From contig JACBWW010000048.1 in assembly GCA_020086605.1 (NCBI GenBank), positions 3,723,437 through 3,787,436 of the forward strand: a stretch of DNA of 64,000 nucleotides, in the 5' to 3' direction. This document shows, in pieces, positions 52,001 to 60,035 of the stretch. Made by a program: the position numbers and the translations under genes. Numbering within the stretch: position 1 is the stretch's first letter; every line of letters starts with the position of its first letter. Under the pieces are notes generated by a model. That model did not search any database. It saw only the letters and a list, made by a program, of their open reading frames with translations, and was not told where the DNA came from. The DNA is from Lanius collurio (Eukaryota; Chordata; Aves; Passeriformes; Laniidae).

Positions 52001-53522
52001 AAAATCTGCTTATGCATCTCGGAAAAGCAAAGTGGTCTAATTCCAAAGAGCTGTCATGTACAGAGAAAAAATAAGAGAGAGACAATTCTAAATTTAAATG
52101 CTAGCCAATGTTTCTTATTGAGAAACACAATGGAAATGGGGTGGAATTTTTTTCTTCTCTTAACAGAGAAATTTAAAATATGGGTTGAGCTTGGACTGCT
52201 TTTCCAACACGTATAATGCAGAAGTTGTATCAATGTATCAAGCACCTAAAGAGCTGCCTACCCGCATTTTGCTGTTTCAGCTGCTTTTCAGTTGAAAGTG
52301 GGGACTACCTCTGGTAGCCTCTGGGTAGCAGGTTTTGTAGTAGACTTGTGGTCAAGATCTTACTGCTTTCTTCTCTGTGCAGAATTCACCTTAATCACAG
52401 AGATGTGTCTGGCTTAGTTGAAGTTCCACTGCTTAGGTTTTTTTTTTTTTTTGCTTGCATGCATGTCTTAATGAAGCTTTGGTTTAAAAAAGCAAAAGGA
52501 AAGTTCAAAAAAACCACAAACTAAAATCATTTAGAGAAGAAATGATCATTGGAAAAAAATCAGAGCCTCATCCAGGACAGCAGGAAGAAAAAATGCATCA
52601 TGTAGGAAAGAAAGGAATTAAATCCTTTGCTGAACTTGTAAAATCTCAATGTAGATTTTCATTTGAACCTTTGGAGTTTTAATGCACGTGTATATTTACA
52701 TAAGTATATATATTCAAGGTACCATTATTGCTAATGTAACTTCTCTGTGACTGTTGTGCACATCTTTTTTCCTCTTAGCTGAAATTCTTTCAAATGCAGT
52801 GAAATGTAAATATTTTAAAAGATTTTGAAATGTGGAGTTGACAAAAACTGTAATATTGACGTATGTTGAGTAATTTTCTTTGGCAATTGTTCTTCCTCCT
52901 CTTGGACAGATGTTTTTTCATAGACGGTTAAATCCCAAGTCATAATGTACTACAATTCATTATTGGCTTCTTGCTAGAGCAATCCTTACTATGTCTTTTT
53001 TTTTTTTCTTTTGACTTGCAGTACATTTATTGTATACATTGCTGAAGGTAAATTTTGTGAACTAGGTAGTCTTCTAATACATTAGTAATTTATTTTAAGA
53101 ATTCTACTTGAAAAGAATTTGCAAATCAGACTATTTTCAGGATTTTTTTGTTCTTTATAAGTATTTTCATGCAGTCTTTTTAGCAGATGATACTTGAACT
53201 GAAAATTCTGAAAACTGAACATTTCTGAAAAGGCTTCCGTAAAATTGAATCTTTGTATCACAAGATAAAATTGACTTGCTTGGTGAATTTGTGAGTGATA
53301 AATAAAGTCTTCAATTTACTTTTTTAGGCTTATTTAAAAATTATGTTAGTAAGAATAATGTGGGATAGTATGTATATATGTTAATATACTGAATTTTGTG
53401 CATTTTCTACACTTTCAGGACTCCTTCTGTTCTTTCGAGGCTTTGTTAATTATCTTAAAGTCAGAAATATGTCTGAAAGCATGGCAGCTGCTCACAGAAC
53501 AAGATTTTTTTTCTTGTACTGA
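9978..53522 (+). CDS. NDFIP2: NDFIP2, Nedd4 family interacting protein 2 (whole coding span, 7 coding exons)
   Basis: The spliced frame is 705 nt, giving 234 residues and a TGA stop, and exon phases agree at every junction. Visible parts: a cytosolic N-terminal region with PPPY at residues 50-53 and 74-77 and LPTY at 83-86; an alanine-rich helix around 89-105; an acidic [16 protein letters not shown] stretch; and three hydrophobic segments at about 129-153, 160-177 and 190-206. In this family the PY motifs bind WW domains of NEDD4, ITCH and related E3 ligases, relieve their autoinhibition and bring them to substrates at Golgi, endosome and multivesicular-body membranes. The near-unbroken match of residues 111-229 to what I know of mammalian NDFIP2, and the start MDHHQP, distinguish it from the paralogue NDFIP1. 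The mammalian long form starts further upstream, and here that region falls in the gap. No frameshift or internal stop is present, so the gene looks functional. Confidence 0.95.
10734..10774. repeat. 18-bp tandem duplication
   Basis: The unit tcctgcccgagttgattg occurs twice with no mismatch (10734-10751 and 10752-10769), followed by a partial third unit tcctg. Perfect identity suggests a recent local duplication or an assembly artefact. It lies just inside intron 1, beyond the CpG island. Confidence 0.95.
17624..17668. repeat. T-rich low-complexity tract
   Basis: Long runs of T are broken only by short AA or A interruptions, then give way to ordinary sequence. No adjacent LINE or SINE body is recognisable, so this is treated as low-complexity DNA. 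Similar but shorter T tracts occur at about 25682-25704, 25884-25902 and 38891-38909. Confidence 0.85.
18089..18103. repeat. (TG)n dinucleotide microsatellite
   Basis: About eight gt/tg units are followed by ggtttttt. It is a short, simple intronic repeat. Confidence 0.85.
19110..19340 (+). mobile_element. Possible ancient CR1/L3-type LINE relic
   Basis: The stretch 'gtactgtacacagttttggttgctc' resembles the conserved 'tactgcacccagttctgg' block of CR1-clade LINEs (compare 'cactgcgtccagctctgg' in the clear CR1 at 21640-22557), but what follows matches only loosely. It could be a very old CR1/L3 copy or unrelated conserved DNA. Only a profile search against vertebrate CR1/L3 consensus sequences would decide. 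Confidence 0.3.
21640..22557 (+). mobile_element. CR1 LINE, 5'-truncated, about 0.9 kb
   Basis: This is the best-preserved CR1 in the window. On the + strand it begins around the reverse-transcriptase FADDTKL block (about 21664-21685) and runs through '[23 protein letters not shown]' and '[20 protein letters not shown]'-type sequence to a 3' UTR ending 'ccattctgtgattctatga' at about 22555. Coding remnants are split between two frames that overlap around 22124 (21807-22127 and 22124-22471), which shows a frameshift. The endonuclease domain and most of the reverse transcriptase are missing, so it cannot move. It lies in sense orientation within intron 1. Confidence 0.95.
21807..22471 (+). pseudogene. 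CR1 ORF2 (reverse transcriptase C-terminal part) remnant, frameshifted
   Basis: Two open segments, 21807-22127 and 22124-22471, lie in different frames. Together they cover the C-terminal region of the CR1 reverse-transcriptase polyprotein, with recognisable [52 protein letters not shown] and [18 protein letters not shown] blocks. The catalytic core lies upstream and is absent apart from the FADD box near 21664. No function is expected. Confidence 0.9.
26965..27212 (+). mobile_element. CR1 LINE 3' end, with expanded T tract
   Basis: The segment shows 'gagtgtcaggaaacaatttt', then a T-rich stretch, then 'gtgaaggtgactgagcactg', 'tagtctctatccttgaagg', 'gttgaactagatgggctc' and 'cctcaaccattctgtga'. 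This is the terminal 250 bases of CR1 in sense orientation. The T run at about 27000-27016 replaces a short stretch of the usual sequence and has probably expanded by slippage. Confidence 0.85.
28350..28506 (+). CDS. NDFIP2: NDFIP2 coding exon 2 (residues 13-64, first PPPY motif)
   Basis: The acceptor is tctcctaag and the donor is gtattt at 28507, leaving phase 1. The exon encodes an acidic, proline- and serine-rich segment starting LHNEDD and ending [20 protein letters not shown] (residues 50-53) is the first WW-domain ligand. The Cys after it replaces the Ser I recall in mammals, which leaves the PPxY core intact. Confidence 0.94.
29782..30412 (-). repeat. Retroviral LTR, copy 1 (3' LTR of the intron 2 provirus fragment)
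   Basis: On the minus strand it starts TGTGGTGTGTGAGA directly after the polypurine tract. It carries two CCATTGGTT-type CCAAT boxes in U3, a TATATAAA box (plus 30024-30031) and an AATAAA poly(A) signal (plus 29965-29970) about 54 bases downstream, and it ends close to TTCA at about 29782 (TG...CA ends expected). The U3 start is well fixed by the polypurine tract. The other end is inferred from alignment with copy 2 and could be off by a few bases. Confidence 0.88.
30413..30428 (-). other. Retroviral polypurine tract
   Basis: On the minus strand the purine run AAAGAAGGGGGAGA lies immediately before the LTR start TGTGG. This is the position and composition expected for the plus-strand primer of reverse transcription. 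It fixes the U3 boundary of the LTR at 30412. Confidence 0.8.
30529..31062 (-). pseudogene. Retroviral env remnant, transmembrane (TM) subunit ectodomain
   Basis: A 177-codon open frame on the minus strand contains the CX6CC disulphide motif (C-KDFERL-CC) preceded by a hydrophobic FLLLAHG stretch. This is the typical layout of the TM ectodomain in alpha/gamma-type envelopes. A TGA stop closes the frame at the membrane-proximal end. The same frame downstream of that stop encodes a strongly hydrophobic segment and a short tail before the polypurine tract, so the break lies just before the membrane anchor. The upstream SU region is in a different frame and incomplete. It is a broken gene and is unlikely to make a working envelope. 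Confidence 0.85.
31119..31457 (-). pseudogene. Retroviral env remnant, probable surface-subunit (SU) N-terminal part
   Basis: A 112-codon minus-strand frame lies upstream of the TM frame and is shifted relative to it. It has a tryptophan-containing [10 protein letters not shown] segment and an N-glycosylation-free hydrophobic patch, but no motif that fixes its identity. Its position between the element's 5' break and the TM frame makes part of SU the likely identity. Most of SU must be missing, because only about 60 bases separate it from the TM frame. Confidence 0.55.
31648..31775 (+). CDS. NDFIP2: NDFIP2 coding exon 3 (residues 65-107, second PPPY and LPTY)
   Basis: The exon starts after tgaacag and ends before gtaagtg at 31776, and completes the split codon Asp65. 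It encodes [20 protein letters not shown] followed by an alanine-rich helix ending EVAQR. PPPY 74-77 and LPTY 83-86 are the second and third PY-type ligands for Nedd4-family WW domains. This block is essentially the same as I know it in mammals. Confidence 0.95.
35654..35670. repeat. Homopolymer C17 tract
   Basis: Seventeen consecutive C, isolated in AT-rich intron sequence (cctt before, actatta after). Such tracts are unstable and can form four-stranded structures. The exact length is uncertain in any assembly. A shorter C run is at 49198-49208. Confidence 0.95.
38081..38097 (-). promoter_or_regulatory. CTCF-like binding motif in intron 3
   Basis: The plus strand reads cgcgccctctagtgaccc. 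Its complement contains CACTAGAGGGCGCG, a very good match to the vertebrate CTCF core (CCACYAGRKGGCGC-type). The local GC content is higher than in the surrounding intron. This is a motif match only; occupancy is not shown. Confidence 0.5.
38629..38716 (+). CDS. NDFIP2: NDFIP2 coding exon 4 (residues 108-136 plus first base of 137)
   Basis: The exon encodes [16 protein letters not shown] followed by [13 protein letters not shown], which opens transmembrane segment 1. The donor is gtaagt at 38717, phase 1. The only AG near the 5' end is in aatccag, so the exon begins at GAAGAAGAG. The mammalian protein has Ile-Gln before these glutamates, and here ATC CAG sits directly upstream of the junction but is preceded by gtaa rather than an AG. 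Confidence 0.92.
40927..40990 (-). promoter_or_regulatory. Pair of CTCF-like motifs in intron 4
   Basis: Two copies of catctagtgg lie 46 bases apart: accatctagtggtagctg (40928-40945) and ggccatctagtggcca (40975-40990). On the minus strand both read CCACTAGATGG, matching the CTCF core in the same orientation as the motif at 38081. The surrounding bases differ, so this is not a simple tandem duplication of one block. Motif evidence only. Confidence 0.5.
46551..46599. repeat. Imperfect tandem duplication, about 23-26 bp unit
   Basis: atgaatatagatctaaaaga (46551-46570) is followed by atgaatatatgatctaaagg (46577-46596). The copies differ by one inserted base and one substitution. It is a small local duplication in AT-rich intron sequence. 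Confidence 0.75.
47110..47234 (+). CDS. NDFIP2: NDFIP2 coding exon 5 (residues 137-178, transmembrane segments 1-2)
   Basis: The acceptor is attttatag and the donor is gtatgt at 47235, leaving phase 0. The exon completes Met137 and encodes the rest of membrane segment 1 ([16 protein letters not shown]), a short loop [14 protein letters not shown] and segment 2 ([10 protein letters not shown]) ending in Arg178. This region is almost identical to the mammalian protein and is the most reliable identifier of NDFIP2. Confidence 0.96.
47235..50195 (+). other. NDFIP2: NDFIP2 intron 5 (3.0 kb)
   Basis: The donor is gtatgt and the acceptor is tgaatttcag. The sequence is AT-rich with a C run (49198-49208) and a short ATGT/ATAT-rich simple repeat near 49929-49980. 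Nothing else was recognisable. Confidence 0.8.
50196..50262 (+). CDS. NDFIP2: NDFIP2 coding exon 6 (residues 179-200 plus first base of 201)
   Basis: The acceptor is tgaatttcag and the donor is gtaagt at 50263, phase 1. The exon encodes [22 protein letters not shown]: the loop after membrane segment 2 and the tryptophan-rich beginning of segment 3. The match to the mammalian protein is essentially complete. Confidence 0.95.
50263..53418 (+). other. NDFIP2: NDFIP2 intron 6 (3.2 kb)
   Basis: The donor is gtaagt and the acceptor is acactttcag. It contains an imperfect 37-base tandem duplication at 51273-51335 and a T tract near 52439-52452. No other feature could be supported. Confidence 0.8.
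51273..51335. repeat. Imperfect tandem duplication, 37-base period
   Basis: gtgaaatgactcttagcagg (51273-51292) with cacaaaca is repeated at 51310-51335 as gtgaaatgactttgcaggca with caaaca. The second copy lacks two bases and the spacing between starts is 37 bases. It is a small local duplication of no evident function. Confidence 0.85.
53419..53522 (+). CDS. NDFIP2: NDFIP2 coding exon 7 and stop (residues 201-234)
   Basis: The exon follows acactttcag, completes Gly201, and encodes the end of membrane segment 3 (LLLFFRGF) and the short tail [20 protein letters not shown] followed by FFFLY and TGA (53520-53522). Two bases after the stop comes a consensus donor (AAG/gtaagc, intron from 53525), so the exon very probably ends at 53524 and the main 3' UTR is on a separate exon. 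Confidence 0.95.
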
Positions 53523-53524
53523 AG

Positions 53525-55294
53525 GTAAGCAGTTTTTAGTGATGAGGTTATCTTTCCCAGGAAAATGAAGAAGAACAAAATATTAAAAATCAATAATCAA
53601 ACTTCTGTCATGAAGTAGAAGTTGCATGGTTTTTAAACATCTGTCACGAATATTGTATACATACTCTTCATGGGCTTGGAGATGTGTGAAGTCTCTTATT
53701 TGAAAGTAAATAAAGCATCGTCGTTGCCTCCAGTCTTCCCTGGAACTCATTTTCAGGAACAAAAATTAGGAGGAATATATTGTTTCTCCCTAAGAAACAG
53801 TATCTGCTGCTGTCAGGATACTGTCCTTTGTGTTGGAAAACTGGCTTTGGTAGTCAACCTGTTGTCAGCAAGTTAGGAAGCACTAATCTGCCTGCATATT
53901 AAATCTGATTGACATGGGTCTGAACACGCAAACAATAGTTCAGTATTGTCTCTCTTTACATGACTGGATTAAGACAGTCATGTACAAGTATTATTATTGT
54001 GTATGTGACAATGTGCTTTATGTATCCTTCAGGTAGCTGACTAATCAATCTGGCACATATCCACTCTTTTTTATTTTAGTACTATTTATCTGTGAAGTGG
54101 ATTTATTGGACTTCACTATGTAACTTAAACCAGGGGTCTTTATTTGCATTCAACATTTTTTATTTAAATTGCATGACAAGATAAATTTAAGCCTAGAAAT
54201 AAATATTGCAGCATTTTCATTTCTCTGCACTTTACTAAAAATGCTTAAAGTCTGCATTTTGACATGCCTGAGAAGCTGTTTGTGCAAAAAAATAAAAAGC
54301 TTTCTATAAATTTTCTCCATGATTGGTCACAGGATCAATAAAACAGTGATAAGCATTGTAAAACAGCTAATGATGAATGTGTGCTATACAATATACACTT
54401 GATCAGGAAAAAAAAATCTGTTAACATAACTGTGACATAATATTTCTTTCAAATGTGCCAGTTTTTCCAAATTATGAAGTGAGTTAATTAACTGAGGCCT
54501 ATATTGCCTTTTAGTAACCAATCTAAATTGGCAGCTACGTGGCAGCATTGCCTTTTTGCAGTAGTTACATATGGCTTCTTTTCTTAGTGTTGCGGTAATC
54601 TCTTCAGAGTACTGAAATTTGTTGAGGTGAGACGGAAAATATCTGTTAGCTTTCAGTACAATACAGTCTAAAAATACAATTTTAAAAACAGTTGTTAGGA
54701 CTGAATGATATTTGAGAACTGTAGTTTGAAGAGAACAGTGAGAGTGTAAGATAATGCAGTCTGGGATTCCTTGCTCTTCTGCAGTTCAAATTCTGCATTG
54801 GGACAAAACACTGTTTAACTCAGCTTTTACTGAAGTTAATGAGTTGTCCTATCCATGTTCAGTGGCTTTGAATTTTTTCTTTACCTGTAAGCACCACTGA
54901 GATGTATGGGTTGTGGACTCATAAGGTCTGTGGAGTGTTTAGAGAGATGAACATATGCTCGGAGAGATGATTATTATGTTTTTGAAGCATCTTAAGTACT
55001 GAAACAAGAAGTTCAAATTAATTGCTCTTGCATTAAAATGTCCTTGTTACAGTGACTCCTCTACACTGATTTAGTTTTAATAAGTAACAAATAACACCGC
55101 TACAGTTAGAAAAAATACTCAGATGTTCTTTTGAAATCATAACAGTAAATTTTTGGGGTTTCTTCTCCCATCCTGACATGGAGGGTGGGGTGGCTGCTGT
55201 TCTGCTTGCAGTTCAAGTTTGCCGTTCACTTAGCAACACTGCTTCTGGTGAGTCATGGTGATGAACTGAAGTACAACTTTTTCTTTATCTCCAG
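53525..55294 (+). other. NDFIP2: Probable NDFIP2 intron 7, within the 3' UTR
   Basis: The donor gtaagc lies directly after the stop codon, and a strong pyrimidine-rich acceptor (tttttctttatctccag) ends at 55294. With the stop only two bases before the junction, splicing here would not trigger nonsense-mediated decay. If this intron is retained, the region would simply be 3' UTR. The sequence is otherwise featureless and AT-rich. Confidence 0.7.
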
Positions 55295-56105
55295 ACTGCA
55301 TCGAACAGACATTCCTTTCCTATGCTGGTGTGAAACTTCCAGATGATCTGTAATCCTCCAAGTTAATAAGATAGAAGACTACTAAAAACAGAAGACAAAT
55401 TAGTGAAAATACGGCTCCAAAAATGAATGACAGGATGGTTATGCTCAAATACCAGTTCTGGTCATTCTAGTAAATATTTATAATTGCTGCCTTTTGTTTT
55501 AGCACATTTGTATATGTGCTTGTTAGAAAGATAGTGCTGAAGTAAGAACAAACTCTCTGTGAGTATAGATTAGGTACAGTCAGACTCAGTTAATCTGTGC
55601 TTATTGTATCTGAAAGATTTGAGTGGTAACTTGTTTCACAGCTTGTATGTACCACTGACTTGGTGATCTGAACTTAGGAGTACAATGAAATGCATTAAAT
55701 GATTCAGATTAACCAGTTCAGACAGGTTTTTTTAATATAATTTAGATTCATCTAACGACTGTATAAAACATTTTTAAGTTTACTAAACCCCAAAGTTCCT
55801 TGTCACAAACTTATTTTTGCCAATATTTTATTGAATTCAAACCAATATACTGGTTCGTGCTAAAACTGATACACTTTGAGTCCCCTGTAAATAACTCTGC
55901 ATAAATGACTGTTTTAATTGCTTCTTAGGAAATATGTCAAAATATATTTTGTAACAGCATATTCTCTAAAATTTGTTTAATCTTAGAGCTGTATACATAT
56001 TTTTGGTTAATTGGCTGTTAAAGGTTTAGTTAGTAGTAGATGTAATTTTGGAGGTTTGCATTCTTGAGGTCACTATAAATACAACATCCACACTGAGGGC
56101 TTCTC

Positions 56106-56149
56106 AATAAAAATCATTCAACTACTTTATAATGCTTATATAGAATAAA
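56106..56149 (+). terminator. NDFIP2: Alternative poly(A) signals
   Basis: Two AATAAA hexamers, at 56106-56111 and 56144-56149, lie inside the presumed 3' UTR. They have weaker GT-rich downstream sequence than the signal at 56815, so they are candidates for minor alternative 3' ends only. Confidence 0.4.
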
Positions 56150-56814
56150 TACTTTGCCACTTATTAAGAACAAACTAGTTTAAATGCAAGGTAATTTGGG
56201 AAGTAATCTATGAAGGAAAAAAATTGTAAAGATCTGAAAGTAGAAAATGTGCGTTTTACTTCTCCCTTTATACATTTAGGGTATACCATTATGTTCTTAT
56301 AAATATCATCTCTTTAAGGGGTACTGTCTACTGTTCATGCATGTGTGGATTCTTTTAAAGTTTGTGAAATTTATGCTTCTTCTTTAAATAGGAGAAGACA
56401 TCTCTCAGTCCTTTGTACAACTGGAATCTCAGTTGCAAAAATACATTGGCTGTTGGTTGCACCTTTGAGGAAAAAAAATACAAATAGTTTCCTCCATTTT
56501 TCTTTTTAATTAGAATTCTGCTTTTTTATTACTAACTTTAAAAACAGTGAGGTTTATGTTGTGTTAAGCTAGTGCTGTATTAAGTTTTGTATCTATAATG
56601 AATGTTTAAAATATACATATGTAAACATTTTCATTTTCCTAATCTTTCAGAGATAATTGATAGTGACTAAAACTTTAGGGGCACCTCTACTCAGCATTTT
56701 AAGGAAAGAAAAAAGTTAAGTATTCTGTTCAATATCCTATTGAGATTTCCTTCTAAACTTCTGTTTGTTTCTGTGTTCTTTTGCATTCACTGTCCAGATG
56801 AAAAAGAAGCGAAT

Positions 56815-56820
56815 AATAAA
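56815..56820 (+). terminator. NDFIP2: Poly(A) signal AATAAA of NDFIP2
   Basis: AATAAA stands in the context gaataataaagc and is followed 35-55 bases later by a T/GT-rich stretch (ctttttttggtttttttg) that fits a downstream element. It is the best-formed signal in the 1.5 kb after the last acceptor. Confidence 0.75.
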
Positions 56821-56840
56821 GCATTGCTTTGTTTTGCTAA

Positions 56841-59160
56841 TTAAGACTTAATGCTTTTTTTGGTTTTTTTGTACTTCATGTTGAAAAATGCACACTGCAG
56901 TATTTTTGTCAACATGGAATTACAGACAAATTACTTGGCAAAATAGGTACTAACTAATCCTCCTTGCTCTTTTTCATCTCATGTTTTGTGGCAACAAACT
57001 GTGAGGACATTTATTTTAAGGAGTTAATGCAACCATGCAAAGCAGATGATGTTGCTTCATTTTCTATGCTTACCAAAATCAACTAGTGCTATTTTTAAAC
57101 CATATCCATTTTCCCATATTAAGTAGCAACTTCTGGTAAAATTACTTCTGTTTGATCTATGCATTTTGTAGAAAGCTTCGTACAGATACTTTGTGTACTA
57201 CCTTGGAAAAATTCTTATTTGGTCAAAAAGAATATGTAGGGTTAAAAAATGTACACGTTATCTAATCCTCTATACTTGATGCATCACTTTGGAAGTCTGA
57301 AATCTCATCAGCAGGAGGAAGAGAACTGGGACACTATTTTCAAAGACTCTACAATCTATTCCAGATGTGTCAAATGCAGCATATTTTCCTTGCTATTTCC
57401 TGTGAGCTTGGTTTGGAGCAGCTGGCTCTGTGGTTTAGAGACACCTGGCCAGCTTTGCTTTGTGTCTTGGGGGTGCGGGGGAGAAGCTCCAGTATCACAG
57501 TGAAGCTGACTGTAAACAGATTTTGTATGAATGCAAATAAGGCTTTGAAGCCTGGGGCAAAAACAGCTGAAGATGGGAGGTGGGAAGAGAAAATTTTGGT
57601 TTATTTGAGCAGATGGCATTATCATAACTTTTTTGGTTTTGCCATCTACTTCTATTGATGTAGACACCATGAGAAGACTGACATCTTGAATGGAATTCAG
57701 GTAGCCTGTGGGACTCTATTAACACATTTCAGAAATGATCTGTCACTCACATTTTCAGTCCTCTTTCAGAGTAGAGGTTGGCTCCAAGCTTCTGCTTTGC
57801 TGTCTCACAGAAAGTATGGACACAGTCCTCATCCTGCAACACCTTTTAACCTGATTTCAACACCCTACTCTTTCTGCATCCGCTTCCCTCTCTTTGAATG
57901 ATGACAGCAGGTGAGGAAAAGTGGCTTTGTTCGTGTGTTATCATAACATCAGAAACCTTTTAATCTCTCTTCCACTTTTTGAGAATGTTTTTGTATAGTA
58001 CTCTGCGTTAGTCCCTCCTAGGTGGTTGCTTGCATTGTTCACTTGAGCAAAGTACATTTGTTTCATGGAATGACTACAGATAGCTTCCTGGACTTTTGGA
58101 AAGAAGATGAATAACCTCTGGTATGGAAATAACTATCTCTCAATAAGGCCTAAAAAAAAAAATAAATTAATAATGCTTTACCATGATTAACATGTGCACA
58201 GCAACCCAGAAACAGCAGAGTCTAGGGTATTGTTTCTTCAGTGTATGTTGTTCTGTTCCACTATCCAGAGATTCTTATCTTTTTTCTTTATAATTGTGAG
58301 TATACTTTTACCATCTGTATGTTCTCTACTTAGCATATACTTTCCAGTTCCACATCCCTTCTCCTTTTTCTGTGTACTAGCTGTGCTTCCTGCACGGATT
58401 GGCAGAAGGCTGCTCTGCTGCATGTTGGCTGCAGTTAATAAATAAAGCACCTAGCAATTCTGAAGGGTATTTTTTTATTTCTTGCAATGATGATTTGTAT
58501 CCCCATACATCCATGTTTTATTATTATTTCTGATAGGTAGTTTTCTTTCCCCCTCAACCCTTTTCAAGTGAGATAAAGTCAGCTTTCTTGGATTTTTACT
58601 GTAGTATATTTTCTACTTGAAGTAAGTTGAATGCAGTGAGGCTTAAAAATATTGCAAACAGCATCAGATCTCCAGCTCTACTTCCTTTTTTATAGTGTAA
58701 ACAAGAATAGTGCCTATTCAAAAAAGTTAAAAATGTTTTGGTTCTTTCATGCTGAGGGATGGTCATAGTTATCCCCATATTTTTACTTCTGTTCTTGTAG
58801 TCTTCACTCCTAATCTTTCTTGCAGTCAAAGAAACACTGTGTTTGTGTGGGGATCTGCTTAGCGTAATGTGAGAAATTCTTCATTGGTTCTTCATTATAC
58901 ATGGCTGCACAGGTGCCCATCCTTCTTAATTTTCTAGGATGGTGTGGTCCTGTGACTTTCAATAGCCCAGTTACACATGGAACATGGACTCCTGCTGCTA
59001 TGAATTGTTTATGAGTTAAATAACTGTAAAGCATGCTTCACTTGGATGCATTCATTAATTGGGTCTGGTAGTTTAATATAATTGCAGAAGTGTTGCTGCT
59101 TTGTCCACTTCTGCTGCTGTTCTGTTCTGTCCACCTCCAGCTTTCTCTTGGAGTCTGAAG
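56841..59160. other. Downstream intergenic region, no gene seen
   Basis: This is unique-looking AT-rich sequence after the gene's poly(A) signal. Short open frames exist on both strands (for example 57249-57670) but lack start context, splice signals, domains or similarity I recognise. No repeat body was identified. Confidence 0.65.
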
Positions 59161-59746
59161 TGTTAGGGGCCACAACCTTCCCCAAAGTGTCCCCAGATAG
59201 AGGGTGCTGAGGCCAAACAGAGGCCCAGGCACACACCCCCTAGGTGGTACAGCCACTCAATCACATGGCCAAAGGCAGTGATCAGTGGAAAAGAGGAGAG
59301 AAGTGTCTTTTGGATGGGGTTCCGGCAACAAGGGTTTATTCCATATGTGGAGGGTCCAGGAACAAAAGACAAAATGGAGGATGAGGGTGTAGGTTTATAT
59401 ATGGGTCCGGTAGGGGTGGGGAAACATCAGAACTGATGGTTTGAGGGCAAGGAGGCAGAGTGAGGGCAGAACAAAGGTACAGCAACCAATGGGGAAGAAG
59501 AAGGGTGGGCAGGAGAAGAGAAACCAATGGGAGAACCTGGAGAAGGGAACTTTCTAGATCGGGGCTGAGCAAGGCATAAAGGGGTGAGGGCCAACAGGCC
59601 AATCCCAAATATAGAAACAGCATACAGCAACATAGTCAAGCAATGGACTGTAAGAAGGCACCACAGCCTTGGGGGCGGTTAAGGACTTAAGGGCTGTCCT
59701 ACCAGCAGACCTATTTTGTCCCTGGGCTGATTGGCCCACTGGTCCT
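59161..59746 (-). repeat. Retroviral LTR, copy 2 (solo or truncated), same family as intron 2 copy
   Basis: It is collinear with copy 1 from its TG boundary (tgttaggggcc at 59161) to ggtcct at 59746, with a few substitutions and two 11-bp deletions. The TATA box (59394-59401) and poly(A) signal (59335-59340) are preserved. The right end lacks the last 26 bases of copy 1 (the U3 start on the minus strand) and passes directly into CR1 sequence. No env, polypurine tract or partner LTR is next to it, and no target-site duplication is visible. Confidence 0.93.
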
Positions 59747-60035
59747 TGTGGCAGCTTCCCAGTGCCTAAAGGGGGCCTACAGGAAAGATGGGATACAAAT
59801 ATGCAAGGTTTGTTGTGATAGGACAAGGGATAATGGTTTTAAGTTGAAAGAAGTTAGATTTTAACTAGATCGAAGGAAGAAATTTTTTTTTATGAGGATG
59901 GTGAACCACTGGAAAGGTTGCCTGGAGAGGTGGTGAATGTGTCGTATTTGGAAATGTTCAAGGCCAGGCGGGAGGATGTTCCTTCCTATTGCAGAGTGGT
60001 TGGACTAGATGACCTTTAAAGATTTCTTACAACAA
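59747..60035 (+). mobile_element. CR1 LINE fragment fused to LTR copy 2
   Basis: Starting with tgtggcagcttcccagtgcc, the sequence follows the CR1 3' region: 'gggcctacaggaaagatggg', 'gataggacaagggataatgg', 'gaaatgttcaaggccagg' and 'ggttggactagatgaccttt'. The terminal cattctgtgattctatga end is lost or decayed (tcttacaacaaactttgt). It is truncated at both ends and abuts the retroviral LTR without intervening sequence. Confidence 0.9.

Larger units (their letters stand above)
55295..56840 (+). other. NDFIP2: NDFIP2 last exon, 3' UTR
   Basis: The exon begins after a strong acceptor and runs through AT-rich, ATTTA-containing sequence without a notable reading frame to the AATAAA at 56815. The end about 20 bases beyond that signal is inferred. 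Earlier AATAAA signals at 56106 and 56144 could give shorter forms. The abundance of AU-rich pentamers suggests, but does not prove, control of mRNA stability. Confidence 0.7.
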
